This document shows positions 17,583-26,205 of a stretch of 64,000 bases of DNA, piece by piece (positions within the stretch are counted from its first letter, which is position 1; every line of letters begins with the position of its first letter). The stretch is from Gammaproteobacteria bacterium (GTDB lineage Bacteria; Pseudomonadota; Gammaproteobacteria; Xanthomonadales; SZUA-36): NCBI GenBank assembly GCA_021772915.1, contig JAJFLB010000016.1, positions 1 through 64,000 of the forward strand, in the 5' to 3' direction. A program made the position numbers and the translations under genes. The notes beneath the pieces were generated by a model that was given only the letters and a program-made list of their open reading frames with translations, ran no database searches and was not told the DNA's origin.

Positions 17583-17852
17583 CTAGGGGGCGTTCTCAAT
17601 CAGCCAGACAGCTCTGCCGGAGTCCATTTTTTGCCCAGCAAGGCAGAATAAGCGCTATGTAGTTAGACTACCTGAGCGCATGATAACGCAGTTGGGCGAA
17701 AAATAGGCCCGGCCCTGCGGGTTGAGCCTGAAAAAACGCCATGCTGTGTTGTTCGTCGTTCATTTGGAGCAACCAAATCTCTCTTCTCACGCGTTGCCTG
17801 GCACTTTTTCAGGCACAACAGAACGGTTTGGCTGATTGAGAACGCCCCCTAG
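17583..17852. mobile_element. 270-bp MITE with 24-bp perfect terminal inverted repeats
   Basis: The ends 17583-17606 and 17829-17852 are perfect inverted repeats, each reading inward CTAGGGGGCGTTCTCAATCA then GCCA. If the outer CTAG is the duplicated target, the element proper starts with GGGGGCGTT. The interior has no coding potential, contains small inverted repeats (for example GCCTG...CAGGC near 17795-17815) and no transposase. The right end overlaps the stop codon of the VOC gene. Confidence 0.85.
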
Positions 17853-18232
17853 GTCCCAGGTGCCTGGTGGTAGAAAACGTTCAGCTTGTTGCCGTCCAAA
17901 TCCCTGAAATAACCAGCGTAGAACCCTTCCATTCGTATACCGGGTGCACCTTCATCTGTGGCCCCCAGTGTCATTGCTTTGGCGTGGACTGCCTGCACTT
18001 TTTCAGGTGAGTCGACCACCAGCGCAATCATCGTTCCATTGCCAATACTCGCATCATTGCCGTCAAAAGGTTTCGTAACAGACAACGCGGGTTGTCCCGG
18101 CTCGACGGCCCAGGCAACAAAACTCCCTGGCTCCTCCATAAACCGCTGGGCTCCCAGCTCAGCCAAAAGCGTATCGTAAAACGCCACCGCTGTTTCGAAA
18201 TCATTGGTCCCCAGCGTCACATATCCAATCAT
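17849..18232 (-). CDS. VOC (glyoxalase/bleomycin-resistance) family protein
   Basis: 127 residues. A single VOC domain: start MIGYVTLGTNDFETAVAFYD, end GYFRDLDGNKLNVFYH with the usual metal-ligand region. Members bind metal and act as lyases, isomerases or dioxygenases, or sequester toxins. A good ribosome site, GGAG, lies before the ATG. The TAG stop lies inside the CTAG at the MITE edge: if CTAG was the insertion target, the stop codon is original and was duplicated. Confidence 0.88.
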   Translation of the reverse strand: MIGYVTLGTNDFETAVAFYDTLLAELGAQRFMEEPGSFVAWAVEPGQPALSVTKPFDGNDASIGNGTMIALVVDSPEKVQAVHAKAMTLGATDEGAPGIRMEGFYAGYFRDLDGNKLNVFYHQAPGT

Positions 18233-18316
18233 TGTCTATCTCCACTTCACCAGCACGTAAAATAACACGGGTGGGTATTCAAAGCATCACATACTCCATT
18301 TATTACCTGTGAATGT

Positions 18317-18347
18317 TTGACACAAATAAGTTAAATCTTTGTATTAT
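18317..18347 (+). promoter_or_regulatory. Possible sigma70 promoter pointing into the 23-bp array
   Basis: TTGACA (18317-18322) and TATTAT (18342-18347) are separated by 19 bp, slightly longer than ideal. It would start transcription near 18354, just before the repeat array, and run antisense to the pyruvate carboxylase gene. It could also be incidental AT-rich sequence in the upstream region of the divergent VOC gene. Confidence 0.3.
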
Positions 18348-18370
18348 CTATCTTTTTCGTATACAAATCT

Positions 18371-18569
18371 GGCTATAGACGGATTGCCAATATGGCTATA
18401 GACGGATTGCCAATACGGCTATAGACAGATTGCCAATACGGCTATAGATGATTTGCCTCTGTGGCTATAGACAAACTGCCAATCGGGCTATAGACCATTA
18501 GCCTTTATGGCTATAGACTGATGACCGTCATGGCTATAGACAATTTACCCTTTTGGCTATAGACAGTTT
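18371..18569. repeat. 23-bp tandem repeat array, conserved core GGCTATAGAC
   Basis: Nine cores start at exactly 23-bp steps: 18371, 18394, 18417, 18440, 18463, 18486, 18509, 18532 and 18555. The last unit is partial. The core GGCTATAGAC is invariant except one base in unit 4, while the remaining 13 bp vary (units 1-3 share ATTGCCAATA). At every junction the motif GCC-N5-GGC (CC-N5-GG in the last two) is kept although the five central bases change, for example AATAT, TCTGT, TTTAT and GTCAT. The array ends 9 bp from the pyruvate carboxylase stop. Too short in period and spacer for CRISPR. Likely a multimeric protein-binding array or a transcribed repeat. Confidence 0.95.
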
Positions 18570-18577
18570 GAATGGGT

Positions 18578-21500
18578 TCAATCCAGTTCAATTACCAGAT
18601 CACCCTGACTCAGCAACTCACCCGCCTCAAGATGGACAGCGCTAACGACACTCTCGAAAGGAGCTGTAATAGTGGTTTCCATTTTCATTGCTTCAATCAC
18701 AAACACCGGAGCATCCCTGGCGACCCTGTCACCCGCCGCGACCAAAACCGAGGCCAGACGACCCATCAACGGCGAGCCGATTTCATTGTGCTGTTTCGCT
18801 TTACGGTTTGGCGCGCTCTTCGGGACCACAGTTTGATCACGCACCTGCACGCTACGTGCCTGGCCGTTCAGTTCAAAGGTGACACGGCACAGGCCATTCT
18901 CATCTGTCTTTGTTCGGTAGATATATCGAATCACGATGGTCTTGCCACGTTGCAACTTGACCAGAATCTCGTCACCCTGCCCAAGTCCATAAAAAAAGGT
19001 TTGTGTCGGCAGATAGTGGACCTCGCCAAAATCGGTTTGGTGTGCGTGGAAGCCACGAAATACATCCGGATACATTTTGTAGGAAAGAAAATCCAGCTCG
19101 GTCAAACTGGCATCAAATTCCCGTTTAAAATCAGCAAACTCCGTCTCGAAATCCATGGGCTCCAGGGCCGCTCCAGGTGGACCGGTCAGTGGCTTGCCGC
19201 CTTTGAGCACCTTTGAGCTCAACTCCGGCGGGAAGCCGCCTTCAGTTTGACCCAGCTTGCCAGAAAACAAGTCAATGACCGATTCGGGAAAAGCCAGCGT
19301 GTCTCCCTGTGCCATTACATCGTCTTCATCCAGGTTATTGGCAGTCATGAACAAGGCCATATCACCCACCACTTTTGAGGAGGGCGTCACCTTGACAATA
19401 TCGCCAAACATACGGTTTACGGAGGTGTAGTTTTTCTTGATTTGCTCCATGCGGTGCTCCAGACCCAGTGCAATCGCCTGCGGACGCAAATTTGAATACT
19501 GCCCACCCGGTATCTCATGGGCATACACCTCTGCCGTACCAGCCCTCAACCCTGACTCAAAGGGGTAGTAGTACTCGCGTACAGCCTCCCAGTAAGTGGC
19601 ATATTCATTCAGGGACGCCAGATCGTACTCCTGGCCCCGTTCGTGGCCCTGCAACACTGCAACCATCGAATTCATGTTCACCTGCGAGGTCAGGCCTGAC
19701 ATGGAGCTCAAACAAACATCAACAATATCCACACCCGCCTCAATGGCCTTGAGCAGAGTAGCGCTTTGCATGGACGATGTGTCGTGTGTGTGCAGGTGAA
19801 TGGGGATATCCAGCGCCGATTTCAGCGCGGGAATCAACTTTTCGGCCGCATATGGCTTGAGCAGACCAGCCATGTCTTTCAGCGCCAGTATGTGGGCGCC
19901 CTCGTCCTCCAGGCGTCGAGCCAAGTCCAGGTAATACTGCAATGTGTAGCGATTACCCGGATCGGTGTTGAGCACGTCACCGGTATAGCAGATGGCGGCC
20001 TCGGCTATCCCGCCGGTACGCTCGCGTACAACCCGGATTGATTGTTGCAAGCCTTCTATCCAGTTCAGGGAATCAAAAATACGAAATACGTCGATACCAT
20101 TTTGCCAGGCTTTTTCAATAAACTTTTCAATCAAATTATCCGGATAAGCCTTGTAACCAACCGCATTCGAACCACGCAGTAACATCTGAAACAGGACATT
20201 GGGTGCGGCTTCCCGTAACTGCTGCAAACGCTTCCAGGGACATTCCCGCAGAAAACGCATGGAAACATCAAAGGTCGCCCCACCCCACATTTCCCATGAA
20301 AACAGCTGCGGATGAGCCTTGGCGAAGCCCTCTGCCACCGCCAACATGTCAAGCGTACGGACCCGTGTTGCCAGCAGCGACTGATGCGCATCACGCAGTG
20401 TGGTGTCGGTAAAAAGTACATTCTTCTGCTGTTTGACCCAAGCACAAAACGCATCAGGCCCCAGTTCGGTCAGCATGTCCCTGCTGCCCTTTGGGTATTC
20501 TGCAAGCCGGTCTACTGCCGGCACCACTGGTTTTCGAAACACCCGTCCCGAATCGAACGCTTCTACGTCCGGGTTGCCGTTGACCGTGAGATTGGCAATA
20601 TAACGTAAGGTCTTGGTCGCGCGATCAAATCGTCGCGTTATTTCGAACAATTCCGGATGCTCGTCCATGAATGCAACCGTGGCCTGTCCCGATACGAATA
20701 CCGGGTGCTCAAGCACGTTCTCCAGAAAACCAATATTGGTCTTCACACCGCGGATACGAAACTCCCTCAGGGCACGATGGGCACGCGCCACCGCACCGCT
20801 TGGCGACCTACCCCAGGACGTGACCTTGACCAGCATCGAATCAAAGAAGGGTGAGACACGAGCACCGGTATATGCGGCACCCACATCGAGACGAATGCCG
20901 AAACCCGCCGCGCTGCGGTAAGCAATCAATCTACCGTAATCCGGTTGGAACCCGTTTTCTGGGTCCTCCGTCGTTATGCGGCATTGAATGGAGTAGCCAC
21001 GGCATTGGATACTGTCCTGTGACTCGATGCCAATCTCGGGGTCATCCAGCCGGTAACCACTTGCCAACTGGATCTGGCTGCGAACAATGTCCACACCGGT
21101 GATCTGTTCGGTGACCGTGTGCTCCACTTGGATACGTGGGTTGACCTCTATAAAATAAATATTCTCTTTTTCGTCAACAAGAAACTCAACCGTACCGGCA
21201 TTGCTGTAACCGACAAGGCGGGTGATGGCCAGTGCATGGTCAAACAATTGCTGTCGGGTTTTGTCACCTAATAAAAAACTGGGGGCAACTTCCACTACTT
21301 TTTGAAAACGACGCTGTACCGAACAATCACGTTCGAACAGGTGCACCAGATTACCCTCGTTATCGCCCAGCACCTGTACTTCTATGTGCTTGGGTGACTC
21401 GATGAATTTTTCGAGGAAAACCGTATCATCACCAAACGCCGTGGCGGCCTCGTTGCGGGCCTCGGCGTAAGCATTAGCCATTTCATCTTCGCTGCAGACC

Positions 21501-22021
21501 ACACGCATGCCGCGACCACCCCCACCGGATACGGCTTTAAGCATCAACGGATAACCGATACGGGCTGCTTCACTAATTGCGGTCTCGAGAGTATCGAGAC
21601 TTTCAAGACTGTTTTCGATCACCGGGAGACCCGCTGCCAAAGCGCTCTCCTTGGCCTGGAGCTTATCCCCAAGCTTTGCCATGGCGTCGGGTGTCGGTCC
21701 TACGAAAATAATGCCTTCTGTATGGCAGCGAGTTGCAAAATCCACATTTTCAGACAGGAAACCGTAACCGGGATGGATGGCGTCCACCTGGTTCAGCCTG
21801 GCAACCTCGATGATTGCCTCAATGTCCAGATAGGGTTTTACGGGATCATCATCGGAACCTATCTGGTAGGCCTCATCGGACTTGTAGCGATGCGGTGAGA
21901 ACCGGTCCTCATGGGTGTAAACGCTGAGGGTGCGAATTCCAAGTTCAGAGGCAGCGCGCAGGATGCGTATGGCGATTTCACCACGGTTGGCGACCAGAAT
22001 CTTGTCAATTTTACTAATCAT
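18578..22021 (-). CDS. pyc: Pyruvate carboxylase, single-chain
   Basis: 1147 residues, the usual length of a single-chain enzyme. Biotin carboxylase/ATP-grasp domain about 1-450 (KILVANRGEIAIRILRAA, GGGGRGMRVV, FIEVNPRIQVEHTVTEQ), carboxyltransferase TIM barrel about 530-810 (TTLRDAHQSLLATRVRT, ALKDMAGLLKP, HLHTHDTS), linker domain, and C-terminal biotinyl domain with EAMKMET (biotinylated Lys about 1113). It converts pyruvate, bicarbonate and ATP to oxaloacetate for anaplerosis. It is transcribed alone on the minus strand, and its 3' end runs into the 23-bp array. Confidence 0.97.
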   Translation of the reverse strand: MISKIDKILVANRGEIAIRILRAASELGIRTLSVYTHEDRFSPHRYKSDEAYQIGSDDDPVKPYLDIEAIIEVARLNQVDAIHPGYGFLSENVDFATRCHTEGIIFVGPTPDAMAKLGDKLQAKESALAAGLPVIENSLESLDTLETAISEAARIGYPLMLKAVSGGGGRGMRVVCSEDEMANAYAEARNEAATAFGDDTVFLEKFIESPKHIEVQVLGDNEGNLVHLFERDCSVQRRFQKVVEVAPSFLLGDKTRQQLFDHALAITRLVGYSNAGTVEFLVDEKENIYFIEVNPRIQVEHTVTEQITGVDIVRSQIQLASGYRLDDPEIGIESQDSIQCRGYSIQCRITTEDPENGFQPDYGRLIAYRSAAGFGIRLDVGAAYTGARVSPFFDSMLVKVTSWGRSPSGAVARAHRALREFRIRGVKTNIGFLENVLEHPVFVSGQATVAFMDEHPELFEITRRFDRATKTLRYIANLTVNGNPDVEAFDSGRVFRKPVVPAVDRLAEYPKGSRDMLTELGPDAFCAWVKQQKNVLFTDTTLRDAHQSLLATRVRTLDMLAVAEGFAKAHPQLFSWEMWGGATFDVSMRFLRECPWKRLQQLREAAPNVLFQMLLRGSNAVGYKAYPDNLIEKFIEKAWQNGIDVFRIFDSLNWIEGLQQSIRVVRERTGGIAEAAICYTGDVLNTDPGNRYTLQYYLDLARRLEDEGAHILALKDMAGLLKPYAAEKLIPALKSALDIPIHLHTHDTSSMQSATLLKAIEAGVDIVDVCLSSMSGLTSQVNMNSMVAVLQGHERGQEYDLASLNEYATYWEAVREYYYPFESGLRAGTAEVYAHEIPGGQYSNLRPQAIALGLEHRMEQIKKNYTSVNRMFGDIVKVTPSSKVVGDMALFMTANNLDEDDVMAQGDTLAFPESVIDLFSGKLGQTEGGFPPELSSKVLKGGKPLTGPPGAALEPMDFETEFADFKREFDASLTELDFLSYKMYPDVFRGFHAHQTDFGEVHYLPTQTFFYGLGQGDEILVKLQRGKTIVIRYIYRTKTDENGLCRVTFELNGQARSVQVRDQTVVPKSAPNRKAKQHNEIGSPLMGRLASVLVAAGDRVARDAPVFVIEAMKMETTITAPFESVVSAVHLEAGELLSQGDLVIELD

Positions 22022-22122
22022 TGATGTATTTTACATTTTGCAGGTATGTCAGCCAGGCCAGACAGTTGTCGTATCAGGCGGGTGGTATACTGAATAATCA
22101 TCCTCGTCGTCCACGAAACGCC

Positions 22123-22236
22123 ATGAATCAGCACATTAACATCAAGAACTTTGTAGCGACGCTCATTGCAATTATCCTGTTTGCCAGCGGTTTTGCCTTG
22201 TGGTTCATACACACGCAGTCCCAATCCACTTTGTAG
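22123..22236 (+). CDS. Possible 37-residue single-membrane-span protein
   Basis: Starts MNQHINIKNF followed by a hydrophobic helix (VATLIAIILFASGFALWFI) and a short polar tail. It lies between the divergently placed pyc start and the DUF885 stop. No strong ribosome site is seen. The helix is convincing but the length is small, so it may be chance. Confidence 0.35.
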   Translation: MNQHINIKNFVATLIAIILFASGFALWFIHTQSQSTL

Positions 22237-22299
22237 CAGGAGTCTGACGGTTCCCAACCTGGGTTCGAAGCACGCGTTCCTTGGAATCAGCTTCAGGGC

Positions 22300-24141
22300 T
22301 CATTGCTGCTGAGAGGACGCGTCAAGTTTTGCGGCAATGTATTGCTTGACCAGATCTTCCAGAATACCCAACGGCACCGAACCATTGGTCAGCACAACAT
22401 TGTGGAATTCTCGAATATCAAACTGATCCCCTAGCTCGGTACTGGCTAAATCCCTTAATTCCAGCAATTTGGTCATACCAACTTTGTAAGCCAGCGCTTG
22501 TCCCGGCAGCACGAAGTAACGCTCAATTTCTGCCACTACATCACTCTCTGCCATGCCCGTATTGCTGATCATGTAATCAATGGCTTCTTCCCTGCTCCAG
22601 CGTTTGTAGTGAATACCGGTATCAACCACCAACCGAACACCACGAAACAATTCGGCTTGTAAGCGGCCGATATTGTCATAGGGGTCATCCTGAAAACCCA
22701 GTTCCCAGGCCAGACGCTCCGCATACAAAGCCCAGCCCTCCGAGTAAGCCACTGCAGGAATGACGCGTCTGAAGAAAGGCAGATCTTCTTGTTGTTGTTG
22801 GATCGCCAGCTGAAAATGATGTCCGGGTACAGCTTCGTGATAGGCCAGCGTGCGCATGCCATAACGTGGTGTTGCCTTGATATCATAGAGGTTGGCATAG
22901 AAAACACCTGGGCGGGAACCGTCCATGGCGGGTGGTTGGTAGTACGCTCCCGGGGAGGTTTTCTCTTTGAACTCCGGCACCCTTTGAACTTCAACACCGG
23001 CCCCTGGCAATACATCAAAATAGGATTCGAGTCCTGTGGAAACTTCATCAATGATGGTCTGGTAATCCGCCAGAATCTGGTCACGTCCCTCGTCGCTGTC
23101 GGAATAATAAAACCTCGGAATTTCGGCCATTTCGGAAATCGCCGCATAGAATCCCTGCGTCACATCCCAGCCCTCAGCTTTCAGAATCTCCAGTATTTCC
23201 GTCTGTAGACGATCCACCTCTGCCAGTCCAAAGTTATGAATGTAATCCGGGGTATAGTCGGTTGTTGTGAATAGACGCATGGTCAGCCGGTAATAATCGT
23301 CACCATCCGGTAGTGCCCAAACACCCTTATTTTCATTGACCTTGTTATCGAGCTCTGCAAAGTAGGCGATGAAACCCTCATAAGCGGGGTAAACCGTGTT
23401 TTCAATCTGGTCTCTGGCTTCAAGTGCGATTCTTTGTTGTTCTTTCTCAGGCAACTCGGCCTCTTTCATCTTGTCGGTCAATGACACCATCAAAATACCT
23501 TCTTCTGCTGGTGTGGCAACAAAGTTACGCATTTCTTCCAGCACTTTGGTGATCACAAACTGGGGTGGCAGAATCCCCAGTTGCTCACGGTGGTGTAAAC
23601 CATCTAGTACCTGGCCAAACTTACGTCCGAGCTGGGACAGGCGTGAAACATAGTCTTCAGCGTCTCCCACACTGTGTATCTGATGGGTGGATTCCATAAA
23701 AGACGGAAAGCCACTTTGCACACCGAACAACTGGTTTAGCGGGTAGTTATGAAAACGGTATTTCTCCAACTCAACCAATGCATCCATCATATTCAACGCA
23801 ACACGCTTGGACATGAGATCGCCTGCTGACAGATCCTCATCGTCATAGGTAAGCAGTATTTCCTTGCTCCGTTTCATGTGCTCGAACAATCGGTCACCCG
23901 AGGCTATGCTTTCATCATCCAGTTCAGCGTTATGTCCATCGATACCAAACTGCTCCAGCACATGGATAGAACTCAGTAACTCGGGACTTTCAAGGGCAAA
24001 CTGCATAAAAGAGCGCGCGAAGAAAATATTGATATTAACGGGTTTGAAATACCAGCTGTGGGCAATAAAAGCACCACCGAGCACCAACACAACGGCGAGT
24101 GTCAACCCGATCCACTTCATGATTTTCTTGAATAGGCGCAT
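22300..24141 (-). CDS. DUF885 family protein, membrane-anchored putative metallopeptidase
   Basis: About 613 residues from ATG 24141 (MRLFKKIMKWIG). An N-terminal membrane anchor (LTLAVVLVLGGAFIAHSWYF) is followed by a large helical domain. The family motif HEAVPGHHFQLAIQQ resembles the HExxH zinc site (H-E-A-V-P-G-H-H) and EGWALYAERLAWELGF supplies the further Glu. DUF885 proteins are related to carboxypeptidase-like metallopeptidases. Probably periplasmic-facing. REP elements lie directly upstream of the start. Confidence 0.88.
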   Translation of the reverse strand: MRLFKKIMKWIGLTLAVVLVLGGAFIAHSWYFKPVNINIFFARSFMQFALESPELLSSIHVLEQFGIDGHNAELDDESIASGDRLFEHMKRSKEILLTYDDEDLSAGDLMSKRVALNMMDALVELEKYRFHNYPLNQLFGVQSGFPSFMESTHQIHSVGDAEDYVSRLSQLGRKFGQVLDGLHHREQLGILPPQFVITKVLEEMRNFVATPAEEGILMVSLTDKMKEAELPEKEQQRIALEARDQIENTVYPAYEGFIAYFAELDNKVNENKGVWALPDGDDYYRLTMRLFTTTDYTPDYIHNFGLAEVDRLQTEILEILKAEGWDVTQGFYAAISEMAEIPRFYYSDSDEGRDQILADYQTIIDEVSTGLESYFDVLPGAGVEVQRVPEFKEKTSPGAYYQPPAMDGSRPGVFYANLYDIKATPRYGMRTLAYHEAVPGHHFQLAIQQQQEDLPFFRRVIPAVAYSEGWALYAERLAWELGFQDDPYDNIGRLQAELFRGVRLVVDTGIHYKRWSREEAIDYMISNTGMAESDVVAEIERYFVLPGQALAYKVGMTKLLELRDLASTELGDQFDIREFHNVVLTNGSVPLGILEDLVKQYIAAKLDASSQQQ

Positions 24142-24161
24142 AAATCCTCCACTTGCTTTAT

Positions 24162-24235
24162 GTAGGACCAATGAGTTTGCTCATTGGCAACCTGTGAAAT
24201 AAGTGTTCCCGATGAGCAAGCTCATCGGTCCTACA
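24162..24235. repeat. Inverted pair of REP elements
   Basis: 24162-24193 (GTAGGACCAATGAGT with CTCATTGG on the other arm) and 24205-24235 in opposite orientation. The CAATGAG/CTCATTG and GATGAG/CTCATC variants keep base-pairing. Located 20 bp upstream of the DUF885 start, where they could affect its promoter. Confidence 0.85.
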
Positions 24236-24339
24236 ATTCCATCAGTCTCAGTGGGTAATTTTAGCAGCTGTGTGGCACAAATACCGGTGTCGGGATTACG
24301 CGGAAATTCTACCGGGGCAAGTCCACCGGACCCGAGGTT

Positions 24340-24942
24340 TTATCTTCTGGGCCGCCACCGGGACAATAGCAGGACAGCAAGGATCAACCCATAAAACAAC
24401 GGTTCAAGAGTATCCAGCTTGACTTGCCAGTAAAAGTGCCACACTCCGGCGATGGCAACCACATAGACGAGCCGATGTAACTTGCGCCAATTTCTGCCGA
24501 GCCGACGCACCATCCCCCGCGTTGATGTCAGGGCAAGGGGAATTAACAATGACAGACCGGTCATACCCAGTGTTATGTAAGGGCGCTTGACGATATCCTC
24601 TGCTATGGCTGCAATATCCAGGCCTTGATCCAGCACGGCATAGGTCAAAAAGTGTATTACGGCGTAAAAGAATGCAAACAGACCCAGCATGCGGCGGTAA
24701 CGGATCAGCCAGTTCCAGCCTGTCCAACGCCGTAGGGGTGTTATGGCCAGGGTAAGCAGCAGAAATTTCAAAGCCCACCGACCCAACTCGTGCAGCAATT
24801 TTTCAATTGGATTGGCACCCAGACCGTGATCTGTAATGTTGAATGCACCCAACATCAGAATAAGCAAGGGCAAAAGACCTAACAGTAAAATTAGCGGTTT
24901 CGTCAGTCGGTAGAAATTGCTCAAGCTTGTATCAATCTGCAT
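24340..24942 (-). CDS. msrQ: MsrQ, haem-binding membrane subunit of the methionine sulfoxide reductase system
   Basis: 200 residues from ATG 24942 (MQIDTSLSNFYRLTKP). About five to six membrane segments with the conserved haem-ligand histidines (LLHELGRWAL, FYAVIHFLTY, LHRLVYVVAIAGVWHFYW) and the family signature RRMLGLFAFFYA. MsrQ passes electrons from the quinone pool to MsrP, which repairs oxidised methionine in periplasmic proteins. It follows msrP by 22 bp on the same strand. Confidence 0.93.
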   Translation of the reverse strand: MQIDTSLSNFYRLTKPLILLLGLLPLLILMLGAFNITDHGLGANPIEKLLHELGRWALKFLLLTLAITPLRRWTGWNWLIRYRRMLGLFAFFYAVIHFLTYAVLDQGLDIAAIAEDIVKRPYITLGMTGLSLLIPLALTSTRGMVRRLGRNWRKLHRLVYVVAIAGVWHFYWQVKLDTLEPLFYGLILAVLLLSRWRPRR

Positions 24943-24964
24943 GTTGACTTTGGCAGTATGCGGT

Positions 24965-25936
24965 CTAGTAATTCTTGCGCAGATCCAGACCGGTGTACAA
25001 AGACGCAACTTGCTCGGCATAGCCATTGAACATCAGGGTTGGCTTTTTACCGGCAAACAAACCCGCGCCAATAGGCCTCTCGCGGGCCTGACTCCAGCGC
25101 GGATGGTCTACCTGCGGATTTACATTGGCATAGAAACCATACTCAGAGGGGGCGGCCTGTTCCCAACTGCTGCGTGGACGTTTACGGGTAAAGCTGATTT
25201 CAGCAATGGCTTTAATGCTCTTGAATCCATACTTCCAGGGCACCACGAGTCGCATTGGCGCACCATTCTGGTTCGGCAACTCGCGACCATATAATCCAAC
25301 TGCAATAATGCTCAACGGGTGCATGGCCTCCGCCATGGTCAGACCTTCCACGTAAGGCCAGTCCAGGATGCGACGGCGTTGGCCCGGCATACGGGAGGGC
25401 GCATGCAGGGTTTTGAAACTAACGTACCTGGCGTTTGAGTTTGGCTCAAACCGATTGACCAGGCTGGCTAGAGGAATACCGACCCACGGAATCACCATCG
25501 ACCATGCCTCTACGCAACGCAAACGGTAAATCCGCTCTTCCAACGCATGCAGTGACACCAGGTCCTCGTAGTTGTAGTTCCCGGGCTTGTTACACTCACC
25601 ACTTACCTTTACACGCCAGGGCTGAGGCGCAAAATCAACAGCAAAGCGTGAAGGGTCGTCTTTGCCGGTACCAAATTCATAATAATTGTTGTAACCGGTA
25701 ATATCCGTCCACGTGTTTGGAGACTCTGCGGTGCTAAGTGGGCTTTTTGTCACCGAGGCCATAATCTTGCCGACAGGCCCATTTTCGGCAGCAATTGCCC
25801 GGGAACCGATTGAACCACTGATCACGGCGCCGGTAACGCCAATCCCGGCCGCCTTGATCAGGTCTCTGCGACTCAAGTAAACAGCTTCAGCTGTTATATC
25901 GGACGACCGCACATCATCTTTTTGTCTAATTAGCAT
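24965..25936 (-). CDS. msrP: MsrP, periplasmic molybdopterin methionine sulfoxide reductase
   Basis: 323 residues. A twin-arginine signal (SRRDLIKAAGIGVTGAVISG) is followed by the mature sulfite-oxidase fold. Cys141 in RLRCVEAWSMVIPWVG is the molybdenum ligand, and KYGFKSIKAI and GFYANVNPQVDHPRWSQA are family-typical. Exported folded by Tat. Operon with msrQ downstream. The upstream region carries several REP elements. Confidence 0.95.
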   Translation of the reverse strand: MLIRQKDDVRSSDITAEAVYLSRRDLIKAAGIGVTGAVISGSIGSRAIAAENGPVGKIMASVTKSPLSTAESPNTWTDITGYNNYYEFGTGKDDPSRFAVDFAPQPWRVKVSGECNKPGNYNYEDLVSLHALEERIYRLRCVEAWSMVIPWVGIPLASLVNRFEPNSNARYVSFKTLHAPSRMPGQRRRILDWPYVEGLTMAEAMHPLSIIAVGLYGRELPNQNGAPMRLVVPWKYGFKSIKAIAEISFTRKRPRSSWEQAAPSEYGFYANVNPQVDHPRWSQARERPIGAGLFAGKKPTLMFNGYAEQVASLYTGLDLRKNY

Positions 25937-26022
25937 CTTGTTCCTTCCAAACGCCCATTATTATCTCCGCTTTACACTAAAGACCGCAATTACCCCCAAC
26001 TCATCACAAACCCATCCCCAAC

Positions 26023-26168
26023 GTAGGAACGAAGACGTAAGTCATCGCGAACCCACCCCCGACGTAGGAGCGAACACGTAAGTCATCGCGAACTCAGCCC
26101 CAAGGCCGGAGAAAACACACAAGTCATCGCGGATTTATTCCCGATGAGCAAGCTCATCGGTCCTACAG
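26023..26168. repeat. Cluster of REP elements of two subtypes
   Basis: Two B-type copies at 26023-26053 and 26063-26094 (GTAGGAGCGA... AAGTCATCGCGAA) are direct repeats. A degenerate third lies at 26105-26133. An A-type copy at 26138-26168 is inverted (TTCCCGATGAGC... CATCGGTCCTAC). They fill the space between the divergent msrP and MATE genes. Confidence 0.8.
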
Positions 26169-26205
26169 TACTATAACGGCCTTACCCAGACTTCAGTTTC
26201 AGGCC

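Noticed and set aside
18371-18569. CRISPR array
   Set aside because: Repeat core is only 10 bp and the variable part 13 bp, far below CRISPR repeat and spacer sizes, and no cas genes are in the window.
18572-19216. Plus-strand 214-codon reading frame
   Set aside because: It lies wholly antisense to the biotin and linker end of pyruvate carboxylase and has no protein-like motifs; a shadow of the real gene.
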